Origin: Diplolepis rosae | Taxonomy: Eukaryota > Arthropoda > Insecta > Hymenoptera > Diplolepididae | Assembly (NCBI GenBank): GCA_030998225.1 | Contig: JAPYXD010000737.1 | Coordinates: forward strand, 1,488,001-1,552,000 | Direction: 5' to 3' | DNA: 64,000 nucleotides | Shown: in pieces, positions 47,940-59,257 of the stretch | How the letters are laid out: each line of letters starts with the position of its first letter | Numbering within the stretch: the stretch's first letter is position 1 | Program-made: the position numbers and the translations under genes | The notes under the pieces: generated by a model | What the model was told of the DNA's origin: nothing | What the model saw: only the letters and a program-made list of their open reading frames with translations | Database searches by the model: none

Positions 47940-49478
47940 ACAGAAAAATAATTATATTAATAAATTTTATTTTTGACCCAACTTTTTTTCTCATCGCTTC
48001 TTACCAAATTTAAAAAAATTATGCGATTCTAATAAATCCTGAATCATTTTTTCGGAGAAAAGATTTCCGACAACTTCACCATTTCTGATTTTTAAAAATA
48101 ATTCTTTAATGGCTGAAACCATTAAAAAACATTTTCCAAAACGAAATTTTCATGAGCAAATTGCTGAATTTGATAATAATTTATTCATTTTCAAAAATTG
48201 GAAATGAATTGTAGGGAATCTTTTTCTTGAAAAAGTGATTTGTAATTTATTAAAATCGCATCATTTTTAAAAATTTGGTAGGAAGCGATAAGAAAAAATC
48301 TGCCCGCTTCGCGGGCACATTCTCATCGCGCGCTTCGCTCGCAAGTTGGAGCGCGCCTAGGGCGCACGATTAGATCGTAGCGCTTCGCGCTCGGTCTTGT
48401 GCTCTTCGCATACGTTTAAGTTTATTTCTTATAATTTAATACTGAAGCTCAAACCAATTTAATGATATTAAAGATGATGTAAATTAGTCATTTTCTCAAA
48501 TTCACTAAGTTTCTTTTTCAGTTTAAGTGAAACAGGAAATTCAATTTACTTAAGGCTCTATCGGCCTTAAGGAACACATTCTCATCATGACACTCGCGCT
48601 TCGCGCTCGATTTTCTGTATGCATTTTTGTAACTTTTTAATAAATTATATGATTATTGATAAATTTATTTTCTTCCAAATATCTCAAAAAGGAAAAACAA
48701 TCGTAGACTTTATTTAAGGAAACGATTTTGCAGAACAACGCTTATTTCGTATCTCACATATTTTGGTGAAAAAAATCGAATTTTTTCAATATTAAAAATC
48801 AAAAAATAAAAATATACATCCTGTCGAGAAATTTCTCGATAAGAATGTGTAGACCATATTTAGCCAAACAATTTTTCATCTAAAAGTTTTTTTTGTATCT
48901 CACATATTTTGTCTAAAAAATGGAATTTTTTAATTTTAATCGTATTTTTTGGAATTGAAACGAGAAATATATCTTTTATCAGAAACTGTGTGAGACAAAA
49001 TTTGTAGATCTTTTTGAAACGAACAACTTTGTATTCTTACGTTTTTTTCGTATTTCACATATTATTGTTAAAAAATTGAATTTTGGATTTTCAATGGTTT
49101 TTTTTAAATTAATAAGAAAAATATGCATCTTATGAAAAAATATTACAATTCAAATTTGTAGGTCTTTATGTAAAAAATAATATTGTATCATAACGTTTTT
49201 TCGTATCTCGTATAATTTAACTTGAAAATGGAATTTTGATATTGACTTTTTTCGAATTTGAATATGCTGTAAAATTTCTAATTTTGATTTAATCAACAGA
49301 CAGACAGAAGGACACTTTCGTAAAAACCTTTTTTTCTGACTCAGGGGGTCTCAAAAAGTAAAGATTTGATGAAAATTTCGAAATTCATTTTTCACATAAA
49401 ACCAATACCTTCTCATCCATGATGAGAATGTAAAAAGTTGGAGTAAAAATAAAATTTATTAATAAAATTATTTTTTGC
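47940..49478 (+). repeat. Dispersed repeat R, copy 3, with inverted ends
   Basis: 48400-49435 aligns with R copy 1. The left end at 47942-47982 (ATTAATAAATTTTATTTTTG) is inverted at 49433-49475, suggesting TIR-like ends for this copy. An inner inverted pair lies at 47985-48050 and 48225-48300. A GC-rich segment at 48305-48400 is full of CGCGCTTCGC words. Confidence 0.55.
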
Positions 49479-49734
49479 AAAACAGACACTAAAGTAGTAC
49501 TTCGAGCCCCTGTAGAGCGGCTGTAAAGTTGTCCATTTATGACCAGCATGTTCATATTGTATCTGTTTTCTTCCTTAAGTCCTACTTTCGTTCCTTATGT
49601 CCTACTTTTGTTCCTTACGCCCTCTGCACAGTTGCGAGAAATGGATTATATTTCCCCCCAAGTAAGTACTTGATCGGACCGCGAGATGGCGACAGCAGCC
49701 ATTAAGCTAACTCCTTCATTGCTCACCAAGGAGC

Positions 49735-52349
49735 CAGGGCAGGTCGACCTCTAATGTATTGGGTGTCCCCGTAGGATAGTTCATGTGCGGTGGTGTACGC
49801 GGCGCTAGTTGTCGGAAGCGGGCGGAGTGCGGCAAAGGGAACGGCTTCGTATGAGTTCCGCCATTGTTGTATACATGTATCAACAATTCGTACGAGATAG
49901 CGCTTTATAATCATTTAAAATGAATTCGAAGTACGAAATTCAGTGTGCTGTGAGTGGGTGTACCTCCAAAAGGGGTCGGAAGAACAATGTGTCAATTCAT
50001 CGGTTTCCGAAGAAAGAAAATGCCGGACAACGATGGATAGAAGCATGCTCAAATCCCTACTTGTCGAGGTTAGGATACCTCGAAGTACTAGAAAGACAAT
50101 TTTTTATTTGTCATCGACATTTTTCCGTCGTTAAATTTACAGTCGTGTAGTGATGTGTCGAGTGGAAGTGATGTGAACATTAAACCGGCGAGTGTTTCTT
50201 CCCCATCAGACTTCGAAATTTTTATTCCCGAAGTAGAAAAACCTGCAGAAGGCACACGAGACTTTGAAGAAAGTAGCGTGCAGTTTGCACACGTAAGTAA
50301 CAATATTTTTAATTTCATACGATATTGTATATAATTTCAAACTTTTCGACTCTGATCAGAGTCCTCATTAGTGATCTTTATTTCTAAAATTTTAAGTGCA
50401 ATAAATAAAATATTACATATATGAGCCCTATTTCGAAGTAAACTTCGAAAATGTGAAAAAATGTAAAAATCGTAAGAAAATTTACATAAAATAGTACAAG
50501 AAACTTCGATGAAGTATCTAAAACTTCCTTAGGAATGACAATAAAATTCTAGCACGGAATTTTGAGATACCAAACTAAAAAAGTAGTATATACACTACCG
50601 GTCAAAATTATTTATTCACCTGCTGTGTTAGCTATTCTTAAAGTGTCTTAATTTTTATAATTATTTAAATTTTGCATCTAGTGAGCCCAAGTTGAAGGCA
50701 AAATGATAATTTTATAAGAATATATTGCAAAAAATGTCAAATTTCGATCTTTTTGAATAAATATTAATAACACTGAAATTAATGAAGACCTTTAAACGTT
50801 TCTGGTCTCATTTTGAAGGTTACTCTTCATAGTATTTTGTTAACTTATCGAGATATTTTTAGAATTTTTCTTTTGGATTCTACCCTGGGGTCAAACATGG
50901 TACAAACATGTCGAAAATTTTCAAATGAAGACAGTAATCTATAAATTTTATTAAAATATGATACACATTGGTTTTTAAAAATTTCTTGTAAGTAGCTACA
51001 CATTTTAAAAATTTTATGACCTTTTTGTATCATTTTTGACGCCGGGTAGAATCCAGGGAAAAAAATCTGAAAATATCTTGATTAGTTAGCAAAATACTAT
51101 GAAAACCTACTATTTAAATGAGACAAAAAACTTTTAAAAATCTCAATTAATTTCAGAGTTGTTAATATTTTTCAGAATGATTGAAATTTCAAGTTTTCTG
51201 AAATATTTTTTTATAAAATTAACATTTTGTTATTTTTTCTGATTTTTCTAAATCATTTCAGTCGATTATGTCGATCATTAGAAGAGTGTATCACTGTACG
51301 TGACAACGGAACTCTACTATATCGACCTTATCAACCTCTGATTTCGAATTAATCCAACGTTATTTAAAACTAGATGGTATTTTCCAATATAAATTGAAGA
51401 AATTTTTCTGTGAAAAAAAAATTTCTTCAATTTTGTTATTTAGTTTATTTTATTATTTTTTATTTTGTTTTATTTGTTATTTGCAAAATTTTATTAACTT
51501 TTATTTTATGATAGGGAAAAAAATTTCAACTTGTTATTATAAAAATTAAGACACTTTAGGAATAGCTGAAACAACACGTGAACAAATAATTTCGACCGGC
51601 ATTGTACTTCTGTCTAAATGTTACTGAAGATATAGATGCAAGTACATATGTAGTATAAAATTACAAAGGATTATTTATGAAAAAATAGCTGAGAATTGCC
51701 AATACAAATTCCACAATGTCAGAAATTCCCACCACAATTTCGCGAAACATATGACTGGAGTTTTATTTTATAAAATTTATTTTTATTTATTTTATAAAAT
51801 ATCTACGAAATAAATTTCAAATATTCATATAAATTAAATGCTTTTAATCTATATTCCAGAAAAAAGAATCAGAAGATATCCCAGAAGCAGGAAGCAGCAA
51901 GGAAGTATTTGGAGAAGACTTTCACACAACACCGAAGAGAGCTATCTCAACCCCACAAAGTGTTCGATTATCTTGTAGTACAAAAATCAACGCAAAATGT
52001 GCTAAGCAACTATATTTTCTGAAAATAAAAATACAAATTACAGATATTTTTGATTTTTATTTATGACGAGAAAACCATGATTTAAGGCAAAATTGTGTAA
52101 ATGTAATTAAAGAGTGAGTTGATATCAACATAACTTCTCAATCTTGAATTAAATTTTCACAATTTTGCGCTAAATCTTCAATTTCCTTTTAATTTTATTT
52201 GAATATATTCTTTGTAACACATTTAAAGAACATACGTATGCATGTATATGCACTAACACGTGCACACATAATGGTAGTTCATGCGCAGTGCTGTACGCGG
52301 CGCTAGTTGCTAACGGTCCACCACCTTTCCATTAGGTTTGCACGGCCTG
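49735..52349 (+). mobile_element. P-like (THAP) element, copy 1
   Basis: It starts CAGGGCAGGTCGACCTCTAA and ends with the inverse of CAGGCCGTGCAAACCTAAT. It is flanked by CCAAGGAGC at 49726-49734 and 52350-52358. The short Crypton-like copy at about 35802 retains the uninterrupted site. A THAP exon, TIRs beginning with CA and an 8-9-bp duplication fit the P superfamily. The 2615 bp carry only the THAP gene; the catalytic part of a P transposase is absent, so it is non-autonomous. Confidence 0.7.
49920..52066 (+). pseudogene. THAP-domain protein gene, two exons, one frameshift
   Basis: Exon 1 (49920-50292) starts at ATG. It encodes a C2CH THAP zinc finger: C10 and C15 (CAVSGC), the conserved FPKK, W40 (QRWIEAC), and CHRHF as the final C-x2-H. 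One extra T in the run at 50117-50121 shifts the frame right after CHRHF. In the shifted frame an acidic linker continues to the donor GTAAGT at 50293. The 1.57-kb intron ends at TTCCAG (51859). Exon 2 (51860-52066) is in phase and ends with a TGA at 52064. The product would be about 190 residues, a DNA-binding domain and linker without a catalytic domain. Such truncated proteins act as repressors in the Drosophila P system; that role here is only a possibility. Confidence 0.65.
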
Positions 52350-52447
52350 CCAAGGAGCCATCTCGCACGTTCTGGGCTCAGTGCTAACCCGCTAGTTGAA
52401 AATTCTTAATTCTTCTGACAAAAACAATAACAAAATCGTTTAACGCA

Positions 52448-53837
52448 ATGGAAGAAGAGTTTTTATCAACTCCACCCGAATTGCTAAGAGAAGCTGAAAA
52501 AACCTCGAACTATTTGCTCCCTGAAAAGTCACGACATATCTACGAACAAACCTATAAATTTTTCACCGACTGGAAAAAAGATAACAATGCATCAAAAACA
52601 TCCGAGAATGTACTGTTAGCCTACATGAGCAACTTGGCCGAAAAATATCAGCCTTCAACTTTGTGGAGCCAGTACTCAATGCTAAATGCTCTGATAAAAC
52701 AAAATGAAAACATAGACATCGAGTCCTTCCTCAAGTTGAAATATTTTATCAAAGCCAAAAATAAAAACTACGTAAAGAAGAAATCAAATACCTTTACAGC
52801 CAAAGAAATTGAAAAATTTCTTCTCGAAGCTCCAGACCACAATTATCTTGCAACAAAGGTAAGTAACTTTCGCACAATAAATAATAAATAAATTAAATGA
52901 TAGATATTAACGTGTCAAACAACAATCGTTAATTTTCGCATTGCAAGATAAAGCGAACAACTTTTTCTCATCACGAATAACAGAAAAACTATCTTGAATT
53001 ATTAATTTTGAGGTTAAGATAATAATAAAAAGAAAATAGGAACTTGTTTCTTTAGTAATAATGATTTCTACTGAATGAATTATAAATAAATAAAACAAAA
53101 TAAGATATTAAGCTGTTATTCATAACTTCAATTATTCACACCGCTAAATATAATTAATTGTCTACAGATTGCTTGCATTTTCGGAATTAATGGCGCAATG
53201 CGAGGATGCGAATTGATCAACGTAGCTATGAAACATCTCAAATTCCATGACCTAATGCTGCATGTTCAAGTTCCAGCATCAAAAACGGAAACAAGTCGAA
53301 GCTTTACCATCGACGAGAAATTCTACATTATAAACAAGTATATAAACATGCGGCCTGAGAATGTTGTGTCTGATCGCTTTTTCGTTAATTATCAAAACGG
53401 AAAATGTTCCATTCAATTTATTGGCAAGCATAAATTCTCTAAAATGCCAAACGAAATAGCATTGTTTCTCGAACTAGAAAATCCAGAAACGTACACTGGT
53501 CATACATTCCGTTGCAATGCAGCAACATTACTGGCCCAGTCCGGGGCCTCGATGTTGCGGTTGAAAAACCTTGGGGGATAGAAATCAGATTCCACTGCAC
53601 AAGGATATTGCGACGACTCCGTCTCAAACTAACAGAAAACGAGCGCCATGATTTCAACTAATATAAATTTGAACCTTGACAATGAATTGCCTCCGTCGCC
53701 GAAAAAAAAAACTATCTAATACATCAACTATAATTGCGTCAAGTCAAGTCACTACAGATGTCAATACCTCTTCATCTGCAGCGACACAAATATTTCACTT
53801 CACAAACTGTTCAGTAAATATAGTCCAAAATAAATAA
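52448..53837 (+). pseudogene. Tyrosine recombinase (Crypton-like), two exons, disabled
   Basis: Exon 1 (52448-52858, 137 codons) is an N-terminal SAM-like, core-binding domain. The donor GTAAGT (52859) and the acceptor TACAG (53167) delimit a 309-bp intron in phase 0. Exon 2 holds the catalytic domain: Arg in NGAMRGCEL, the beta-hairpin Lys in PASKTET, His and Arg in GHTFRCNAATLLA, and the nucleophile Tyr in AQGYCDDS. Lesions are TAG at 53579 (Trp position in GGWKS of the family), TAA at 53630 and a frameshift in the A10 run at 53702-53711. A Ser/Thr-rich tail ends at TAA 53835. It would integrate and excise a circular element DNA. Confidence 0.75.
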
Positions 53838-54413
53838 TTTCTCCCACAAATATGCTATTTAAAGTGGTCACATATTTCAAAGTGTTTTTTGTAACTGAAC
53901 TAGTATTAAATAATTTTTTTTTCTGGAATGTAACATTTTTTTTCTTTAAGTTTAAAAAATTTTAGGTACAATTTTTGGGGTATTCAGTATTTGAAGAAAA
54001 AAATTTGATTGAATTTAATAACGTATGGAAAAGTATAAACTTTGGTTAGATTAATTATGTATTGTTCTGGAACGTAAAATTTTGTTTCTCCAAGTTTAAA
54101 AAATTTTAGGTACAATTTTTGGGATATTTAGTAATTTGTCACTGAAAAACTTCTTTTTAGGTAATTCTAAATTATCTTTTTTTATTTATTGATTGACCAA
54201 ATGTCAATATTTTTTGACAACAACCTTTCTACATTTTTTATGAGAAAAATAATCGATTATTACGATATTTGGTAAATTAATTAATTTTCTCGTATGCTTA
54301 ACACAGTGGCAAAATAATTTCCAGAAGAAATTGTACAGTTCCAAATAGTGGGAATATTTCAACAATCATAAAAATTCTGCAGTTTGAAATTCAGCGATTA
54401 TTCATAAATTAAA
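53838..54413. other. 3' non-coding part of the Crypton-like element
   Basis: AT-rich, with an inverted copy of the end repeat at about 53960-54140 (two TTTTAGGTACAATTTTTGGG words). No gene. Confidence 0.45.
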
Positions 54414-54489
54414 AAATATTTAATTAATCTAACCAAAGTTTATACTTTTCCATACATTATTAAATTCAATCAAATTTGTTCCATACAAT

Positions 54490-54575
54490 TCGGGGGACAC
54501 GGCCCCCCGAACCCCCCGGCAGGGGCTTTGCCCCCTGCACCCCCACCGGGGCTCCGCCCCTAGGCCCCTCCCCCC
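54490..54575. repeat. GC-rich block conserved in both Crypton-like copies
   Basis: About 85 bp are almost pure G/C with short inverted pairs (GGGGGACACGGCCCCCCG, GCAGGGGCTTTGCCCCCTGC). The equivalent in copy A is 36062-36155. Such blocks can fold into stacked hairpins. The function is unknown. Confidence 0.7.
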
Positions 54576-54773
54576 TACAGGCCTTTCCGCCACCTTTCGT
54601 GCCATATTTATGAATATTATTGTTGTAGCATGTTACTATTCCACCGAGTCGTAATTGGACACTCTCAATACCATTCTACAGACACTCGAAATACTTCTTT
54701 AGGACGTATTTTGTAAAAAATATCGTGTGTACCACGGAGGTTGGTCATTTTGGGACTCAACCAATGTATTCAG

Positions 54774-54930
54774 TTCCGCTCATATGAAGACATCGAAAAA
54801 TGACTAGATTCGTGGATAGCCTCAAAAGATAAACACTTTTCGTGACGGTATTCGAACCATTTTTTTACAATAAAGTTGCATTTTCATAAAAAAAAAACAG
54901 CGGGAACTTAGTTGCGCGCCTAATAATTTA
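54774..54930 (+). pseudogene. Mariner-6 family 3' fragment
   Basis: It reads the C-terminal RSYEDIEK segment of the mariner-6 transposase, then stops and the 3' TIR GCGGGAACTTAGTTGCGCG. Copies of the same region are at 32930-33130 in the opposite orientation. It is cut on the left by the Crypton-like element. Confidence 0.6.
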
Positions 54931-55003
54931 TTAATATAGTAATATATATACTCAATTTATGGAAATTATATGATTGTGCATGTAATAGATCTTTATGCTA
55001 CAA

Positions 55004-55105
55004 GGGAGGAAGAGGATGATTCTCACGAGTGTAAAGTTGCGCACGATTGAAGCGAGGGTGATCAAATACCAGTAAGAATCATCCTCTTCCTCCCGTGTAT
55101 TCTAG
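55004..55105. repeat. Hairpin sharing a core with the one at 22.85 kb
   Basis: GGGAGGAAGAGGATGATTCT at about 55008 is inverted at about 55076-55096. The loop contains CACGAGTGTAAAGTTGCGCA, which matches the stem of the 22845-22948 hairpin (CTCGTGTAAAGTTGCAG). Confidence 0.65.
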
Positions 55106-55169
55106 CATACTTTATATTTTCTCATGTATGCACAGAAATGGCCACTTTTTTTGCCTGAATCACGGGAAG

Positions 55170-55251
55170 AAAATTCCCTTTTTGAGGTACATGCGAAAAA
55201 TGTCAGTCAGAAAATTCCCTTTTTGAAGTACATGCGAAAAATGTCAGTCAG
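55170..55251. repeat. Two tandem 41-bp units
   Basis: AAAATTCCCTTTTTGAGGTA opens the unit at 55170 and again at 55211. The units differ at one position. They lie in an 82-codon open frame without recognisable similarity. Confidence 0.75.
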
Positions 55252-55600
55252 AAGATTCTACAGAGACAATTTTGCACCAATTGTAGGTTTTCTCAACGAT
55301 GAAACTGACTGCCAATACTTTCAAGTTTACGCAACGAACTTACCTTTTGGTCCGTTAGATGGCGACACTTGATGATGCAGAAAATGATGAAAAAATCTCG
55401 GTATACAAGGTTTATCCGACCTGCGTGTATATCTTCGCGCCAGAGCGCTCGATTGGCCTCTACGGGTTATGAGCGTAACCAGTAGTCCCTCACGAACTCC
55501 CTGAATGTCGTAGTTACCGGCCGGACGCCATGGATCGCACGCAGCGTGTGTTTATGTCCTACGTGCTTTTTTCGTTCGTCGCATTTGTTCACAGTTGAAA

Positions 55601-56075
55601 ATGACAGAAAGAACAGATCAACGAGTTTGTATCAAGTTTTGCTCCAATTTCGGCAAAAGTTGTACGGAGACGATTGAAATGATAGGGAAGGCCTTTGTAG
55701 ACGAAAGTATGGGCATAACACAGATAAAGGAGTGGTACAGGCGGTTAAAAAGCACGTCAAAGTCGGAGCCATGTCAAGTCAATGCTGATTATTTTTTTCG
55801 ATTGTGAGGGTGATCTGCACTACGAAGTGGCTCCAAGAGGTCAGATGATCGACAAAGAATATTACGTTGCAGTTCTGAAAAGATTGCGTGATGCCGTGAG
55901 AAGAAAACGACAGCGTTTCTGTTCAAGCGGTGACTGGCTTCTTCACCACGATAATGCGCCAGCGCATTCATCGAACCTTGTGCAGCAATTTTTGGTGAAA
56001 CACAAGATTTTACAGCTTTGCCAGCCTCCGTACAGTCCCGAACACACCTCGTATATAACAATATTTCTGGCGTGA
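55601..56075 (+). pseudogene. Mariner-7 transposase, internally deleted
   Basis: The ATG at 55601 gives an N-terminal HTH domain up to WYRRLKSTSKSEP. A deletion then joins it, out of frame, to the region before the second motif (FFDCEGDLHYEVAPRGQMID). LLHHDNAPAHSS with the second Asp is present. The third motif is degraded (PPYSPEHTSYI), and the C-terminus is missing. The HTH and GQ-ID signature separates it from mariners 1-6. The outer ends lie near 55430 and 56320 but were not matched. Confidence 0.7.
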
Positions 56076-56670
56076 AACATAAAAAATGATCAGTTCTACG
56101 ATCGATTGATGCACCCGCGACATTAGCAAGAACATGGCATTACTCTTACGCAGAGCACGTCAAACTAAGAATTGAGGTTGGAATTCGAATATTTCTGAAC
56201 TTTCCCATCACTAGTGTAGAAGAGTAAGTTTTATTACACGGACTTATCATCGATCGTGGTATCATAATTTTTTATCATTTTTTTCGATCTTTTTTGCTGT
56301 TTTGCGCCAGGGCTTCAATATTGCATTTCCCGCGTGGGTATACAAAAAACACAATATTAATTATAATAATCTAAATTAATTACAATAATATATATTAATT
56401 ATAATTTGTCTACTCTGAAAGAAAAACTTTGCAAAAAAATGAGACAATCAACAGAAAGGGGTGCCGAACCAAACTAAAGTCTACAATTTATTCTATACGT
56501 GGGCAAAACCCTGGCTCGATACAAAATCAAAGATAAAAAAAGGATCTGAACCAAATGTGGCATTTATCACTTTGAATACAATAAAAGAGGCTCTAAGAAA
56601 GTCCGAGAGTCACGCATTTTATATAAAAAAGTAAGAATAAGAACCCGGAGTATGATCATCAAATACTTAC
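56076..56670. other. Mariner tail and AT-rich sequence
   Basis: The first 200 or so bases are probably the 3' part of mariner-7. The rest is AT-rich without genes. Confidence 0.35.
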
Positions 56671-56730
56671 CGGCTCCCGGGCCGCGATCTCGCGCCTTAC
56701 GGCATCCAAGTCAGAGTTCTTCGCGTCCAT
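56671..56730 (-). CDS. Candidate first coding exon, 20 codons
   Basis: On the minus strand an ATG at 56730 opens exactly 20 codons (MDAKNSDLDAVRREIAAREP), ending at a consensus donor GTAAGTATTT. The exon is GC-rich and amphipathic helical in an AT-rich setting. No downstream exon was found on the minus strand within the next kilobase, and the protein is not recognised. It could be the 5' end of a host gene or of a mobile element. A chance match is not excluded. Confidence 0.25.
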
Positions 56731-57109
56731 TTAAAACTAATTAATTTTGCGATGTGACCACTCGCTGGACAATGACAGAATGAAGCTGCGCGTCAAATTT
56801 GTTGTGCAATTTTATTACATTAGCTGGAAAATCTAGCACATGCGAAGAAGCTGAGATTGTCAAATTGTCAATTAATCGTTCTATTAGTGACTCAATAGTA
56901 GATTAGTCATCTCAAATGACCAATAAAGCGTGCGTTGCCATTAAACAATTATTGGCGACGTATGCAGGCTCATTGATAGCCCAGGATAGATTCTAGAATT
57001 AGTATTTCCTGGGTCGCTCAGGCGGTTCATCCGTTTGCAACTTGGTTGTAGGCCCGTCTAGTGTAGGCTTCTGCTGACTGGCGGCCAAAGTAGCGTATAT
57101 ACCCTATGA
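56731..57109. other. Unassigned, less AT-rich sequence
   Basis: No coding similarity. If the exon at 56671-56730 is real, its promoter would lie here. Confidence 0.3.
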
Positions 57110-57455
57110 TGGGGTTACCAGATGTCCTGATTTATCAGGAAACGCCTGATCTTTCATCGCTTTCCTAATTTCCTAATTTTGGTGCAGTGTCCTGATTTTC
57201 CCCAAAAATCCTGACTCTCCTCTTTTTCTACTTTTTTCGCGAAAATTTGATCTACTTTTCGAATTTTGGCTGCCGCTAAACGCAGCCGCGTGTTATGACT
57301 GTATCCCAATTCCCACTTTCCGCTATTCGGACCACTCTGCGATACGCCTATAAGCCCCGATTTCATATTAGCGTTTTTTTAATGGCCTTTTTTTTTAAAT
57401 GTTCAGATTCAAAATTTCCGAGTGTCTTGATTTCCATCTAGTAACCCTACCCAAT
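57110..57455. mobile_element. MITE with GGGTTACCAGATG-type ends
   Basis: The left end GGGGTTACCAGATGTCCTGA at about 57110 and the right end CCATCTAGTAACCCTACCC at about 57450 are inverted. Repeated TCCTGATTT or TCCTAATTT words lie next to both ends. About 345 bp, non-coding. Confidence 0.5.
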
Positions 57456-58689
57456 GACCCTTCTCGCCGGCAGGTTGTGCTCGCTCCACTTTGCAGCGTT
57501 AGCAAACATCGCAGACCCTAACGTACTGCACAACGTCGTGGTAGAAACCAGGCCAATAATAGCGAGTGGCGAGGCGATGGTACGTTTTGTCCTCCCCTAT
57601 ATGTCCGGCTTAAGGCTTATCATGTGCTTCAGTCAGAGCTGCAGACAAACGCTTAAGATACTAAGCCTTTCTGGTTTGGTCCATTATGGCGACCCAATAA
57701 GGACCGTCGAGGTCTTGATCAAGCCGTGGAAAAAAGTCTGGGACGACATTTAATACGCCCTTTCGGTATTGGACATCAAAGTCATATGCTAGGAGGCTTC
57801 ATGCCCAGCGGACTAATCGCCCAGTAGGGTCTTTCAGTGACCTGAGCTACTGTGGTCAGTCACAAATAAAGCTGTAAAAAATACAACTCGAACAAAAGTT
57901 TCGTAAAACTGAACTGTTTACAGGTAATAATAAATTATTTAAATGAAGGTAAGGTTTTCAAGATAAATCATAAGGTTGACAAAAACGCTGACAAATATAA
58001 GTTTTTTATTTTTAGAAAGGGAAATTTGAAAAAAAAAATATTTTCAATAACAGTGATGTAGAGAGTATATCACACCCCCACCGTGAAATGGTTGCTAGGA
58101 GGGTGTAACTTGAGTAGCAAACATATCTCTTTGTAACTCTTCTTTAGTTGATAGTGTTAGAAAGGTCAGATATGCATATTTCCTGTAAAGTTTCTACATA
58201 TATGAAATGTATGGTATGTTGTAGTTCAACCAGTTTTAGCTGAATTACTTTGAAAAATGTGTGGCTACTTGAAGATGTTTTTTCTTTTCGTGTTTGGGTT
58301 GATTTTTCTCGGTCAGGATTAAGGTTATATTGTTCCGTTAGCTGTATTTCTCCTAACTCAATGTCCTTAGTGACGGAGAGTACTTTGAATCATCAATAGG
58401 TAATCACTTTTTAAGAATAAAGTTTCAAATTTTGTGAAAAAACGGCGAAAGCATAGTTGTACACCTAATACTATTATTATTGTCCTTATTCAAAACGATC
58501 AAAAACTGCAACAGATATTATATAACAACAATGTAGTTGTATAAACAATAAGGAATGTTGAAATATGAAGACATAATTATCGATAGGATAATAGTAATTA
58601 AAAACAAATGACAATTGCAAAATAACTATATTTTCGTCATTGTACGATAATTGTATCGTCATTATTACCTTTTACCTATGTATACAAAT
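57456..58689. other. No gene recognised
   Basis: The 99-codon frame at 57454-57753 has no motif I can recognise. The remainder is AT-rich. Confidence 0.3.
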
Positions 58690-59257
58690 AATGTATTTGA
58701 CCCTTCCCAGAATTGGTTTGCTCGTTTTCGTTCCGGAGATTTTGACCTCAAAGATGCACCACGCTCTGGACGCCCAACTGAAGTTGACGACGACAAAATA
58801 AAAGCAATGATAATAAATAACCGGCATAGTAAGACACGAGAGATCGCAGAGAAGCTTAACATATCACATACATGCGTTGAAAGACATTTAAAACAACTTG
58901 GTTATGTTAATAAGCTCGATATTTGGGTTCCTCTAAAATTGAACGAATTGAAACTCTCAAAACGAATATTCATTTGCGATTCACTGCTAAAACGTAACGA
59001 AACCGTTCAATTTTTAAAGCGAATCATAACGGGCAATGAAAAATGAGTTGTTTACGATAACGTCGTGCGAAAAAGATCATGGAGCAAGCGAGATGAGCAT
59101 GCGCAATCGACATCAAAGGCCGATATTCATCAAAAGAAGGTTATACTGAGTGTTTTGTGGGATTTGAAAGGTATTGTTCATTTTGAGCTGCTTCCAAGGA
59201 ACCAAACTATCAATTCGAATGCCTACTGTCGCCAGCTAATAAAATTAGACAAAGGAA
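58690..59257 (+). pseudogene. Mariner-8 transposase, both ends missing
   Basis: The frame starts inside the HTH domain (NWFARFRSGDFDLKD), with the SGRPTEV linker and second HTH. It then reads to the first catalytic motif, which is TGNEK followed by TGA at 59044: Asp is Asn and Trp is a stop. The frame resumes with VVYDNVVRKRSWSK and HFELLPRNQTI, a mellifera-type signature. It ends abruptly at 59257, where the LTR of the env element begins, so the second half was displaced by that insertion. Confidence 0.75.

Larger units (their letters stand above)
49479..54773 (+). mobile_element. Crypton-like tyrosine-recombinase element (copy B), split by a THAP element
   Basis: The left part (to 49734), the recombinase gene and the right part (54414-54773) make one element, as shown by the short derivative at 35557-36365. 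An inner inverted copy of the ATTAATCTAACCAAAGTTTA block lies at about 53975-54050. No TIRs are evident at the outer ends, consistent with a recombinase-mobilised element. Its right side abuts a mariner fragment; the left boundary next to repeat R is uncertain by some tens of bases. Confidence 0.55.

Noticed and set aside
57454..57753. 99-codon open frame in less AT-rich DNA
   Set aside because: No recognisable domain and no splice or promoter context. A chance frame cannot be excluded.
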